Positions 8,603 to 16,534 of a stretch of DNA of 37,557 nucleotides are shown piece by piece. The notes beneath the pieces were generated by a model, which did no database searches, was not told the DNA's origin, and saw nothing but the letters and a program-made list of their open reading frames with translations. Source of the DNA: Nitrospira sp. GTDB lineage: Bacteria > Nitrospirota > Nitrospiria > Nitrospirales > Nitrospiraceae. The translations under genes and the position numbers were made by a program. The stretch lies in the NCBI GenBank assembly GCA_005116895.1, contig SWDO01000023.1, forward strand, positions 10,185-47,741, read 5' to 3'. Within the stretch, counting starts at the first letter, position 1. Each line of letters starts with the position of its first letter.

Positions 8603-9238
8603 CTATGGAGTGGTGGCGCTACGCTTCGGCCAATGGGACCAGAGAAAATATCCGAGGGCAAGCGCCAAAAAAAGGCCGATGACAATGTCGAATTGATGAA
8701 AGTAATCCCGAAGATGTTCCCACTGTTCGCCCATCTTCACACCGATATAGGCGAGGAGATAGCACCAGGGCAACGCCCCAACAAAGGTGAAAACGACAAA
8801 CCGCGGAAAATTCATCTTCGCAATGCCAGCCGGGAGCGAAATGAACGTCCGCACAACCGGGAGCATTCTGCCAAAAAAGACCGCCGCTTCACCATATTTT
8901 GCAAACCAGCGATCGGCCACATCTAGATCGTGGTGCGAAACCAGGAAATACGGTCCATAGCGCTCTGCAAACGGTCGTCCACCCCAGACCCCCGCGTAGT
9001 AGGCCACGATCGAACCGAGCACATTGCCGATCGCTCCGGCTAGTGTGACCCCGAGCATCGTAAACTGTCCGGTCGTGACTAGATAACCTGAAAACGGCAT
9101 GATGATTTCGCTCGGCAGTGGAATGCAGGCACTTTCAACGGCCATCGTGAAAAGGATCCCGCCATAGCCAAATCGTGAGATACAGGCGATGACAAACCGG
9201 CTCAACTCACCGATGATGGCTTCGATCAACCCTCCCAT
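8603..9238 (-). CDS. DedA family membrane protein
   Basis: A DedA/VTT-domain integral membrane protein of about 211 residues. DedA proteins are proposed proton-dependent transporters or flippases linked to undecaprenyl phosphate and phospholipid recycling. Visible signatures are the amphipathic stretch ESACIPLPSEIIMPFSGYL, the conserved GxxxG-type segment GAIGNVLGSIVAYYAG, and FFGRMLPVVRTFISLPAGIAKM with the conserved Arg and Pro residues, followed by C-terminal helices. The start at 9238 is preferred over an upstream in-frame one at 9322: it overlaps the surE stop as TGATG, has GAGAGG before it, and removes an atypical hydrophilic tail. Confidence 0.88.
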   Translation of the reverse strand: MGGLIEAIIGELSRFVIACISRFGYGGILFTMAVESACIPLPSEIIMPFSGYLVTTGQFTMLGVTLAGAIGNVLGSIVAYYAGVWGGRPFAERYGPYFLVSHHDLDVADRWFAKYGEAAVFFGRMLPVVRTFISLPAGIAKMNFPRFVVFTFVGALPWCYLLAYIGVKMGEQWEHLRDYFHQFDIVIGLFLALALGYFLWSHWPKRSATTP

Positions 9239-10050
9239 CACACCTCTCGTTTCCCAGTACGGTTCGATCTGCGAGCAAGGGATTGAGATTTCTTGATCCC
9301 CCGATTCATGATCGGCTCCCACGCGCGGAAATGATCCAGTACGCCGTGGTGCGTACTATCCAGGTGGATCGGCGTGATCGAGACAAACCCTTCTTCGATC
9401 GCCTCGTGGTCAGCATCCTTACTACGACTCCACGAGACTCGCTGACCTGCAATCCAGTAATATTTGCGTCCGTGCGGATCAAGTTTTTCAATAATGGGAT
9501 TATCAAACCGCCTTCGGCTGAGACAGGTGACCCGCACGCCTCTCATGCCTCCTCGCGGGCGATCTGGGATATTCACGTTCAGAAGCGTCTCCTCGGGCAG
9601 ACCATGAGCAAGCACAAGATGCGCGACGCGCGCGGCATAGATCGCACCAATTTCAAATCGAAATGTCTCCTGTCCTTCTTGCGACACGGCTACGGACGGT
9701 ATACCGAGGATGGTCCCTTCCATCGCTGCCGACACGGTCCCTGAGTACAGCACATCATCGCCGAGATTGACCCCTTTGTTAATACCGGACACGACAATGG
9801 CGGGTGGTTTCGGCATGACTTTCAGTATCGCAAGATTCACGCAATCCACTGGAGTCCCATTCACAGCATACGTGCGTGGACTCAGTTGGTGGAGACGCAA
9901 TGGCTTATGCAATGTCACAGCGTGGGCGACTGCCGTGCGTTCTCGATCTGGGGCAACAATCCAAACTTCACCGATCGCAGCAAGTGCCTTTGCCAAGGCG
10001 GTAATCCCCGGCGACTGGATACCATCATCATTGGTGACGAGGATTCGCAT
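9238..10050 (-). CDS. surE: 5'/3'-nucleotidase SurE
   Basis: SurE is a divalent-metal nucleotidase that dephosphorylates nucleoside 5'- and 3'-monophosphates. The 270-residue protein opens with MRILVTNDDGIQSPGI, containing the two metal-binding aspartates. It continues with APDRERTAVAHAVTL, where Thr stands at the usual metal-ligand serine, and SGINKGVNLGDDVLYSGTV, with the metal-binding asparagine. GTPVDCVNLAI is also typical. The last 20 residues are basic and probably a tail. It starts 15 bases after the T-run of a terminator that follows tRNA-Pro, so it may have its own start signal or depend on readthrough. Confidence 0.95.
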   Translation of the reverse strand: MRILVTNDDGIQSPGITALAKALAAIGEVWIVAPDRERTAVAHAVTLHKPLRLHQLSPRTYAVNGTPVDCVNLAILKVMPKPPAIVVSGINKGVNLGDDVLYSGTVSAAMEGTILGIPSVAVSQEGQETFRFEIGAIYAARVAHLVLAHGLPEETLLNVNIPDRPRGGMRGVRVTCLSRRRFDNPIIEKLDPHGRKYYWIAGQRVSWSRSKDADHEAIEEGFVSITPIHLDSTHHGVLDHFRAWEPIMNRGIKKSQSLARRSNRTGKREV

Positions 10051-10064
10051 AATCGACTTTCAAC

Positions 10065-10088
10065 AAAAAGAGCTGCCCGAGGCAGCTC
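10065..10088 (-). terminator. Intrinsic terminator after tRNA-Pro
   Basis: A perfect 8-bp stem (GAGCTGCC at 10070-10077 and GGCAGCTC at 10081-10088) with a 3-base loop is followed on the minus strand by five T residues (10065-10069). It stands about 70 bases after the tRNA-Pro 3' end and just before surE. It therefore ends the tRNA or upstream ihfA-merR transcript. Confidence 0.85.
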
Positions 10089-10156
10089 CGATGTCCGAAC
10101 CGAGCATGGGACTGGGCCCCCAGTTCCAAATGCTCTTCCTACTCCACGAGGTAAAC

Positions 10157-10233
10157 TGGTCGGGGCGGCGGGATTTGAACCCACGACCACTCGCACCCCA
10201 AGCGAGTGCGCTACCGGGCTGCGCTACGCCCCG
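10157..10233 (-). tRNA. tRNA-Pro (anticodon GGG)
   Basis: A complete 77-base tRNA with encoded CCA. The acceptor stem CGGGGCG pairs with CGCCCCG. The anticodon stem CTCGC/GCGAG encloses the loop TTGGGGT, giving anticodon GGG for proline codons CCC/CCU. The T-arm carries GTGGG-TTCAAAT-CCCGC, and the D-arm GCGC/GCGC. It lies downstream of merR on the same strand and before a clear terminator. Confidence 0.97.
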
Positions 10234-10307
10234 ACACGTTTATAACTCCTGACGTCCCCATCTTAACCGATGATCAGGGAATGGTCTTCAGCAAACCTAC
10301 CCTTTTC

Positions 10308-10658
10308 TCAGGATGAATGCGAGTCGATAATTTTGAGAATAACCTGGAGATCCCCTCTCAACTTTTTAGCGATCTCTCTTGGACGCAGCCTGCGTGACGC
10401 AGCACGCCCACGGCGTACCCAGTATCGCTTCACACCATCGAGGGTATGTCCCTCCTCATAAAGCATCCGCTTGATTTCCAGCACGGTTTCAACATCTCGT
10501 TGCACATAGAGGCGTTGATTTCCTCGACTCTTTTTTGGCTTCAGAAACGTGAACTGAGATTCCCAGAAGCGGAGCACATACGCGGGAAGTTTCGTCAACT
10601 GACTCACTTCTCCGATTTTATAGAAAACCTTGCTCCCCAGCCTGGGTTCAGTTCCCAT
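10308..10658 (-). CDS. Small MerR-family transcriptional regulator
   Basis: A 116-residue protein with an N-terminal MerR helix-turn-helix: FYKIGEVSQLTKLPAYVLRFWESQF, then a wing with RGNQRLYVQRDVETVLEIKRML and EEGHTLDGVKRYW. It ends soon after the linker with an arginine-rich stretch and a short helix. There is thus no obvious effector-binding domain and no conserved metal-binding cysteines. ATG at 10658 is preferred, with GAGG eight bases before it; a GTG at 10670 is also in frame. The neighbourhood ihfA-merR-tRNA-Pro is common in several bacterial groups, where the regulator usually has no assigned target. Confidence 0.85.
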   Translation of the reverse strand: MGTEPRLGSKVFYKIGEVSQLTKLPAYVLRFWESQFTFLKPKKSRGNQRLYVQRDVETVLEIKRMLYEEGHTLDGVKRYWVRRGRAASRRLRPREIAKKLRGDLQVILKIIDSHSS

Positions 10659-10736
10659 GACCGGCCTCACGGTACGCCTTGTATTGGATTGACGGAGCCG
10701 AGTTGGTTGTTGTGTTGACCTGTCTGCTTTGTTTAC

Positions 10737-10861
10737 GCAGGATGATCAAAAAGACCGCCCGCAAGGCCGCAGCGAGCGAGAAGCCCACTCGTACCATGTG
10801 CCGTACGGTGAGGCTTTGACCAATGCGAGAATGACGCGGGTGGTTGTTTTCAGCATCCTGC
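10737..10861. repeat. Palindromic intergenic element with terminal inverted repeats (MITE/REP-like)
   Basis: About 125 bases bounded by near-matching inverted ends: GCAGGATGATCAAAA at the left, and at the right the complement of GCAGGATGCTGAAAA. The interior is an imperfect palindrome (for example CCGCCCGC against the complement of GCGGGTGG, and AAGCCCACTCGTAC against the complement of GTACGGTGAGGCTT). It fills the gap between ihfA and merR and ends within the ihfA stop codon. From memory, similar elements are dispersed in Nitrospira genomes; there is no second copy in this window, so mobility cannot be judged here. Confidence 0.6.
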
Positions 10862-11136
10862 TATGAATTGACGTACTTCTTGAATACCTGGCTTGGTCGA
10901 AACGTCACGACTCGACGGGGGGTAATTCCAATTTCCTCTCCGGTTCGAGGATTTCGTCCCTTTCGGGCTCCCTTGCTGCGGACAACAAAATTTCCAAACC
11001 CCGCGATTTTGACCGATTCTCCCTTCTGCAAGACAGACTTCAACATGTTCAGCACAAACTCAACAATATCAGCGGCTTCATTTTTTGAAATGCCGACTTG
11101 CTTGAAAATCTCGTCAGCGATATCCGCCTTTCTCAT
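10861..11136 (-). CDS. ihfA: Integration host factor alpha-like DNA-bending protein
   Basis: A 91-residue HU/IHF-family protein. It shows the family pattern: MRKADIADEIFKQVGISKNEA, then VKIAGFGNFVVRSKGARKGRNPRTGEEIGITPRRVVTFRPSQVFKKYVN, with the beta-arm RNPRTGE that intercalates into DNA. The IHF-alpha assignment over HU rests on IGITPRRVVTFRPSQ and the merR neighbour. IHF-alpha works as a heterodimer with IHF-beta, which is not in this window. A G-rich ribosome site precedes the ATG, and a consensus promoter lies at 11216-11244. Its stop codon is contributed by the adjoining palindromic element. Confidence 0.92.
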   Translation of the reverse strand: MRKADIADEIFKQVGISKNEAADIVEFVLNMLKSVLQKGESVKIAGFGNFVVRSKGARKGRNPRTGEEIGITPRRVVTFRPSQVFKKYVNS

Positions 11137-11215
11137 ACCACCCCCCTACGTGACCACTGCAACTCGCCGCGAGTCTGTCTGATCGACTTCTTTCGCAAAG
11201 CGATGAGTTTTGCTT

Positions 11216-11244
11216 AAGTTACGTGAGGTTATGAAACCTGTCAA
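11216..11244 (-). promoter_or_regulatory. Sigma-70 type promoter for ihfA with a dyad in its spacer
   Basis: On the minus strand TTGACA (11239-11244) is separated by 17 bases from TAACTT (11216-11221), about 80 bases before the ihfA ATG. An inverted repeat AGGTT-TCAT-AACCT (11226-11239) occupies the spacer almost exactly. Operators inside the spacer are characteristic of MerR-type control, although those promoters usually have 19-20 base spacers. Confidence 0.7.
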
Positions 11245-11276
11245 GAATAAATTTGGCTCATGCTTATGAAAAGACT

Positions 11277-12830
11277 CTAGTTCTTCGCGAGAAGTTTGTA
11301 TTCGATACTATCAACGAGAGCCTGCCATGTTGCCTCGATGATGTTTTCTGAGACCCCGACTGTCCCCCACTTGTCCTTATGATCTCCCGATTCGATCAAG
11401 ACACGCACCTTTGACTCGGTTCCTCGATTAGCCGCCAGGACGCGCACCTTATAGTCAAGAAGCTTCACTTCTTGAAGCTGAGGATAGAATTGTTCCAACG
11501 ACTTTCTCAGCGCATGGTCGAGCGCATTGACCGGTCCAGCCCCGACAGCCGCCGTATGTTCGACCACATCGCCGACTTTGACCATCACTGTGGCTTCAGA
11601 AAGAGTCGTTCCATCCTCCTGCTTCTTTTCAACAATCACGCGAAATCCGAGTAATTGAAACGAGGGCCGATGACTCCCCATGGCCTTTCGCATGAGCAAT
11701 TCGAACGACCCTTCAGCACCTTCGAATTGATAGCCCTGACTCTCTCGGTCCTTCAGCGTATGGATCAGCTCGTCCACCTTTGCGTGGTTCTTTGCAAGCG
11801 TGATCCCGTACGCTTCAATTTTGTCGAGAAGTCCGCTCCGTCCTCCGTAGTCGGAGATCAGCATGCGCTGTCGATTCCCGACCCTGGCCGGATCGACATG
11901 TTCATAGGTCGCCGGATTCTTCAGCACGGCATGAATATGCACGCCCCCTTTGTGCGCAAACGCGGAATCGCCGACATAGGGTTGATGCTTATTCGGCATC
12001 AGATTCGCGATCTCCGTGACAAACCCTGAGACATCCTTGAGATGGCTCAATCGATCGGTCAAGGCTGGACGCTTCATCTTCAGTTCTAAATTCGGGATGA
12101 TCGAACAGAGGTTGGCATTCCCGCACCGCTCTCCGATCCCATTAATCGTCCCCTGGACCTGCCGGATGCCCAATTCAATCGCCACAAGGGAGTTGGCCAC
12201 GGCCATTTCACAATCGTTATGCGCATGAATGCCGAGCGGCACCCGACACTCGCGTTGAACCACACTGCAGATCTCGCGGATCTCCCACGGCATGGCCCCT
12301 CCATTGGTATCGCAGAGGATGACCCGTTCGGCTCCGGCCTCCACCGCTTTTCTGATGGTGGCAAGCGCATACTCCGGATTGGTCTTGTATCCGTCGAAGA
12401 AATGCTCCGCATCGTAGAACACTCGGCGTCCTTTGCCGTGAAGATATGCGATGGAATCGGCAATCAACTCCAAGTTCTTGCTCAGCGAGATGCCGAGCGC
12501 ATCGGTCACGTGCAGCGACCAGGTTTTCCCAAAGAGGGTGATGGTTTTGGTCTCGGCGGCGAGTAAGGCCTGGAGATTGGGGTCTTTCCTGACGGTATTA
12601 CTGGCTTTCCTGGTCGATCCAAACGCGATCACGTCGGCGTGCTTCAGCGGAATCGTCTTGATCATCCGGAAGAATTCAATGTCTTTTGGATTTGCCCCAG
12701 GCCAACCGCCTTCAATAAAATGAACCCCAAGGTCATCCAACTTTTGCGCGATTCGCACTTTGTCTTCAGCAGAGAAGCTAACGTCCTCCGCCTGAGCGCC
12801 GTCACGCAAGGTGGTGTCATAGATTTCCAA
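11277..12830 (-). CDS. cimA: Citramalate synthase
   Basis: CimA condenses pyruvate and acetyl-CoA to citramalate, the threonine-independent entry to isoleucine. The protein has the HMGL/LeuA-type barrel motif LEIYDTTLRDGAQAEDVSF, the HAHNDCEMAVANS metal-site segment, GTINGIGERCGNANL and GDSAFAHKGGVHIHAV. A C-terminal LeuA dimerisation/regulatory domain (about residues 380-510) contains AVGAGPVNALDHALR. The length (517) and the wording YDTTLRDGAQAEDVSFS separate it from isopropylmalate synthase. The only in-frame start is a TTG at 12830 with no good ribosome site. A second frame from ATG 12907 reads MARKTTQPRSPRAAHEQRAL and would join this frame if one base were added near 12831, so the true N-terminus is doubtful. 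Confidence 0.92.
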   Translation of the reverse strand: MEIYDTTLRDGAQAEDVSFSAEDKVRIAQKLDDLGVHFIEGGWPGANPKDIEFFRMIKTIPLKHADVIAFGSTRKASNTVRKDPNLQALLAAETKTITLFGKTWSLHVTDALGISLSKNLELIADSIAYLHGKGRRVFYDAEHFFDGYKTNPEYALATIRKAVEAGAERVILCDTNGGAMPWEIREICSVVQRECRVPLGIHAHNDCEMAVANSLVAIELGIRQVQGTINGIGERCGNANLCSIIPNLELKMKRPALTDRLSHLKDVSGFVTEIANLMPNKHQPYVGDSAFAHKGGVHIHAVLKNPATYEHVDPARVGNRQRMLISDYGGRSGLLDKIEAYGITLAKNHAKVDELIHTLKDRESQGYQFEGAEGSFELLMRKAMGSHRPSFQLLGFRVIVEKKQEDGTTLSEATVMVKVGDVVEHTAAVGAGPVNALDHALRKSLEQFYPQLQEVKLLDYKVRVLAANRGTESKVRVLIESGDHKDKWGTVGVSENIIEATWQALVDSIEYKLLAKN

Positions 12831-13025
12831 CGCTGCAGCTCGATCGGGAGTGCGCGCTGCTCATGGGCGGCGCGGGGAGAGCGAGGCTGTGTGGTTTTGC
12901 GAGCCATGGGGGAAGAGGGTACCAGGAGCGAGGTCGCGATGTCGAGACAGCAAGGGTATGAGTTGTATCTAGCGCCTCACCTCATGCAAGCCGTACGAGA
13001 CCACTGCCTCATGGCTAAATATGAA

Positions 13026-14243
13026 CTATGCCACGTCGAGATCGAACGCCGAGTGGAGTGAGCGCATGGCCAATTCGAGATACTTCTCATCGATGACGCA
13101 GGAGAGTTTTATCTCAGACGTGCTGATCATCATGATATTGACGCCTTCTCGAGACAACACCTCGAACATCTTCGCCGCCACGCCGGAATGCGACCGCATC
13201 CCCACCCCAATCAACGAGACTTTGGCGATGGCTTCAATCACTGAGACAGACTTGGCGTCGATGTCTTTTGCGACGGCTTGAATGAGCGGTACGGCCTTTT
13301 TGAGGTCGGCGCGGGGGACGGTAAAGGAGAGGTCCGTCAGGGCCGCTTGGCTGATGTTTTGAATGATCATATCGACATTGATATGCGCATCGGCCACGGG
13401 TCCAAAAATTCTTGCCGCAATCCCCGGCTTGTCCGGCACCCCGATGATGGTAATTTTCGCTTGATTACGATCTCCGGTTACTCCAGCGATCGCTGCCGCT
13501 TCCATATCCGTATCTTCCTTCGTCACAAGCGTCCCCTTTCCCTCTTTGAAGCTGGAATTCACTTCGACCGGGACATTGAATTTGGCCGCAAACTCGACTG
13601 ATCTCGTTTGGAGCACTTTTGCGCCGAGGCTGGCCATCTCCAGCATTTCTTCGTAGGCGATCCGATCGATCCGTCTCGCTGCCGGCACAATATTGGGGTC
13701 CGCGGTATAGACCCCGTCGACATCGGTGAAGATAATGCAGCGATCGGCCTTCAAGGCCGCCGCCAGTGCCACGGCCGAGAGATCCGATCCTCCTCGTCCG
13801 AGCGTGGTCACGTCCGACCGCTCATTGATCCCTTGGAACCCAGCCACAACGGGAACGACCCCTTGTTCCAGGGCCTCTCGGATGCGGTCCGCCGTCACAC
13901 GCGCAATTCTCGCCTTGGTATGGGCGCTATCCGTGATGATGCCGACCTGTCGGCCGGTAAAGGACCGGGCATTAATCCCCCGCCCTCGCAACTCCATCGC
14001 GAGAAGCGCAATGGTGACTCGTTCCCCCGTTGAGAGCAGCATGTCCATCTCACGCTCATCGGGGGTAGCCGTTACGTCGTGTGCCAGCTTGAGCAATCGA
14101 TCTGTTTCACCACTCATGGCTGAGAGCACGACCACGATGCGATTTCCAGCCTGTTGCGTGTGAGCAACACGGTCGGCAACACGGTGAATCCGTTCGATCG
14201 TGCCGACCGACGTTCCACCGTATTTTTGGACGATCAACGCCAC
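13026..14243 (-). CDS. lysC: Aspartate kinase
   Basis: Aspartokinase phosphorylates aspartate, the first step toward lysine, threonine and methionine. The 405-residue protein begins [18 protein letters not shown] and contains [44 protein letters not shown] and [12 protein letters not shown]. Two ACT domains follow ([37 protein letters not shown]), which normally bind lysine and/or threonine for feedback control. It starts with GTG four bases after the ApgM-like gene stops, so it is co-translated with the threonine genes. Confidence 0.96.
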   Translation of the reverse strand: MALIVQKYGGTSVGTIERIHRVADRVAHTQQAGNRIVVVLSAMSGETDRLLKLAHDVTATPDEREMDMLLSTGERVTIALLAMELRGRGINARSFTGRQVGIITDSAHTKARIARVTADRIREALEQGVVPVVAGFQGINERSDVTTLGRGGSDLSAVALAAALKADRCIIFTDVDGVYTADPNIVPAARRIDRIAYEEMLEMASLGAKVLQTRSVEFAAKFNVPVEVNSSFKEGKGTLVTKEDTDMEAAAIAGVTGDRNQAKITIIGVPDKPGIAARIFGPVADAHINVDMIIQNISQAALTDLSFTVPRADLKKAVPLIQAVAKDIDAKSVSVIEAIAKVSLIGVGMRSHSGVAAKMFEVLSREGVNIMMISTSEIKLSCVIDEKYLELAMRSLHSAFDLDVA

Positions 14244-14247
14244 AGCG

Positions 14248-15456
14248 TCAGCTCTTTGAGAAGAACTTTATGACAAACTTCGTGGCATCACGGGTAGGCA
14301 TGTTCGCTGCGAGCGCATCCGCTTCAGTGAACCGGCGGCCGACCGTCTCGGATCCCTTTCCGCCTCCTTCACCAAACGCATAGAACGCCGGGCCCTCGAT
14401 TCCTGCGGTATGATCGCAGATCACAAGAAAACGATAGGGACCTAGTGTGGACAAGCCTTCGAATAACGGACCGACGAGATGGCGATCGAACTCTTCGATC
14501 CCCTGAACTTTGGCTTTGATATCAGTGCCGTGGATCACCTCATCCGCCAACTTGGCATGCACATAGACAAAATCTCTCTTGGCAAGTTCTGCCAACGCCA
14601 CGGTTGCCTTAGTCTGGAGATCGCCGCCGGCCAGCTGATCGAGGTCCACCGCATCCAGTCCTGCACAGATCCCAAGACCACGATGCACGTCGTTGGTCGC
14701 CACGACCGCCCCCGTAACCTGGTATTTCTCAACCAGACTCGGCCATGTGACCGCTCGCCCCTCGCCCCAGAGCCAGATACAATTCGCCGGTTTCTTCCCC
14801 GCAGCGACCCGTTCCTCGTTGAGAGGATGATCGCGCAAGATGAAATAGGCCGCATCCATCAACTGGCGGAGAATATCGGCTCCATCGCCTTTCGGTAAGG
14901 CCTCTGCGATGGATTGACCAAGGATCGTCTGCGGATCGGTACAGATCGCTCGCGGCGTCCCCTTCACCCATACCATCAGGTGGCGGTGACCCGCCCCCGG
15001 ATAGAATTGGATGGTCTCCGAGCCGAGCTGTTCATTGATCGCCTCGATCAATTCGCGGGCCTCTTCGGTCTCGATCAGCCCGGCCGTTGCGTCGTCCAGG
15101 ACGACATGCTGGCCCAATTTCTTGATCTCACCGCCCTTCCCACTCTCCGGCATCACAGTAACCATCGTGCAGCGGAACACGACGTCCTGTTCCGTCCCGG
15201 ACACACCTAAACTTGCCGCTTCAAGCGGTCCAGGGCCCGGATAAAACTTCTTGGGATCGTACCCAAGGATTGCGGTGCCGACCAATCCGCCGCCATGATG
15301 CACCCCATCGGCGGGAATCATCAGCTGACCCAGCTCTCCGCTCTGCGCTAGACGATCGAGATGAGGCGTCGCCGCCGCTTGGAGCGGCGTCCGACCGCCC
15401 AGTTCATCTTGTGGGTGATGAGCCATTCCACCGGCATGCACAATCACATATTTCAT
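14248..15456 (-). CDS. ApgM-family (alkaline phosphatase superfamily) protein with altered active site; candidate homoserine kinase
   Basis: A 402-residue member of the cofactor-independent phosphoglycerate mutase ApgM family (COG3635). The family scaffold is clear: [69 protein letters not shown], and the C-terminal metal-site blocks [16 protein letters not shown] and [17 protein letters not shown]. The N-terminal catalytic residues are replaced. The usual GDGMAD motif is HAGGMAH, and PGSDVAN, which holds the nucleophilic serine, is HHGGGLVGT. Classical mutase activity is therefore unlikely. It lies between thrC and lysC in an operon with hom but no GHMP-type thrB. Family members in threonine operons have been proposed to be homoserine kinases, and that role fits the context, but the lost serine makes the mechanism unclear. 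ATG at 15456 is preferred over GTG at 15465. Confidence 0.75.
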   Translation of the reverse strand: MKYVIVHAGGMAHHPQDELGGRTPLQAAATPHLDRLAQSGELGQLMIPADGVHHGGGLVGTAILGYDPKKFYPGPGPLEAASLGVSGTEQDVVFRCTMVTVMPESGKGGEIKKLGQHVVLDDATAGLIETEEARELIEAINEQLGSETIQFYPGAGHRHLMVWVKGTPRAICTDPQTILGQSIAEALPKGDGADILRQLMDAAYFILRDHPLNEERVAAGKKPANCIWLWGEGRAVTWPSLVEKYQVTGAVVATNDVHRGLGICAGLDAVDLDQLAGGDLQTKATVALAELAKRDFVYVHAKLADEVIHGTDIKAKVQGIEEFDRHLVGPLFEGLSTLGPYRFLVICDHTAGIEGPAFYAFGEGGGKGSETVGRRFTEADALAANMPTRDATKFVIKFFSKS

Positions 15457-15472
15457 AAGATCCACACGTCTC

Positions 15473-16531
15473 TCAGACTTTCAATAGACGAGCCACGTCC
15501 TCGCGCGTCGCCTTGACCGTCTGCGGTTGTTTCGACACGCTGATTGCCGTATCGGCATCTTTCAACCCATGCCCCGTCAACGTACATACGACTGTCTCTC
15601 CTTCTCGTAGCGCATTAGCTCGATGCAATTTGGCCACGCCGGCGACGGACGCCGCGGAAGCCGGTTCACAAAAGACCCCTTCGGTTGCCGCCACCATGGT
15701 GTAGGCTTGGAGAATTTCCTCATCTGTCACCAGATCGATCGCGCCCGCAGATTCCTCCACCGCCTGTACTGCTGAAGACCAGCTGGCAGGATTGCCGATT
15801 CGAATGGCCGTGGCAATGGTCTGTGGTTGCTCGACGACTCGGCCCAACACGATCGGAGCCGCACCAGCGGCTTGAAATCCCATCATGCGGGGCACCCTCG
15901 AAATCTGATTGGCCGCACGATATTCTTGGTACCCTTTCCAATAGGCGGTGATATTTCCGGCGTTTCCGACCGGCAACACATGAAGCGTCGGAGCCTCGCC
16001 AAGTTGATCACACACCTCGAAGGCGGCGGTCTTCTGCCCGTCAATCCGGAACGGATTCACCGAGTTCACCAATTCGATGGGCAGTGTCGCTGAAAACTCC
16101 TTCACGAGCGTCAGGGCCTGGTCAAAGTTGCCTTCGATCTGGATCACCGTGGCCTGATGCATCATCGCCTGAGACAACTTGCCCATCGCGATCTTGCCGG
16201 CTGGAATCAATACGAAAACGGACAACCCTGCGCGCGCCCCATACGCGGCGGCTGAGGCGGAGGTATTGCCGGTCGACGCACACATCACGGCCCGCGCACC
16301 GCTTTCCACCGCCTTCGAGATGGCCAAGGTCATGCCGCGGTCCTTGAAGGACCCGGTTGGATTGGCCCCCTCGAACTTCAGATAGAGTTCGACCCCTGGT
16401 GCGATGGCCTGAGCTAATCTCGTGGCCCGAATCAGAGGGGTGTTGCCCTCTCCCAGGCTGATCACAGGAGTCTTCTCCGTCACGGGGAGGAATTTACGAT
16501 ACTCCTCAATCACACCACGCCAAGGGTTCAT
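15473..16531 (-). CDS. thrC: Threonine synthase
   Basis: A fold-type II PLP enzyme of 352 residues that converts O-phosphohomoserine to threonine. Signatures are [13 protein letters not shown], the PLP lysine in [31 protein letters not shown] (the phosphate/asparagine loop), [15 protein letters not shown] and the late [10 protein letters not shown]. The sequence belongs to the shorter, thermophile-like ThrC group. ATG at 16531 is preferred to an in-frame TTG at 16534, which abuts the hom stop codon. It requires phosphohomoserine, so a homoserine kinase must exist in the organism. Confidence 0.95.
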   Translation of the reverse strand: MNPWRGVIEEYRKFLPVTEKTPVISLGEGNTPLIRATRLAQAIAPGVELYLKFEGANPTGSFKDRGMTLAISKAVESGARAVMCASTGNTSASAAAYGARAGLSVFVLIPAGKIAMGKLSQAMMHQATVIQIEGNFDQALTLVKEFSATLPIELVNSVNPFRIDGQKTAAFEVCDQLGEAPTLHVLPVGNAGNITAYWKGYQEYRAANQISRVPRMMGFQAAGAAPIVLGRVVEQPQTIATAIRIGNPASWSSAVQAVEESAGAIDLVTDEEILQAYTMVAATEGVFCEPASAASVAGVAKLHRANALREGETVVCTLTGHGLKDADTAISVSKQPQTVKATREDVARLLKV

Positions 16532-16534
16532 CAA

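Noticed and set aside
10109..10127. Hairpin around GGACTGGG/CCCAGTTCC between tRNA-Pro and surE as a terminator
   Set aside because: The stem is imperfect and no T-run follows on either strand. The perfect hairpin with five T at 10065-10088 is the terminator.
12662..12907. Possible separate 81-residue gene starting MARKTTQPRSPR on the minus strand
   Set aside because: Its downstream part is only the wrong frame of cimA. Its N-terminal part is better explained as the displaced start of CimA, so it is not a gene of its own.
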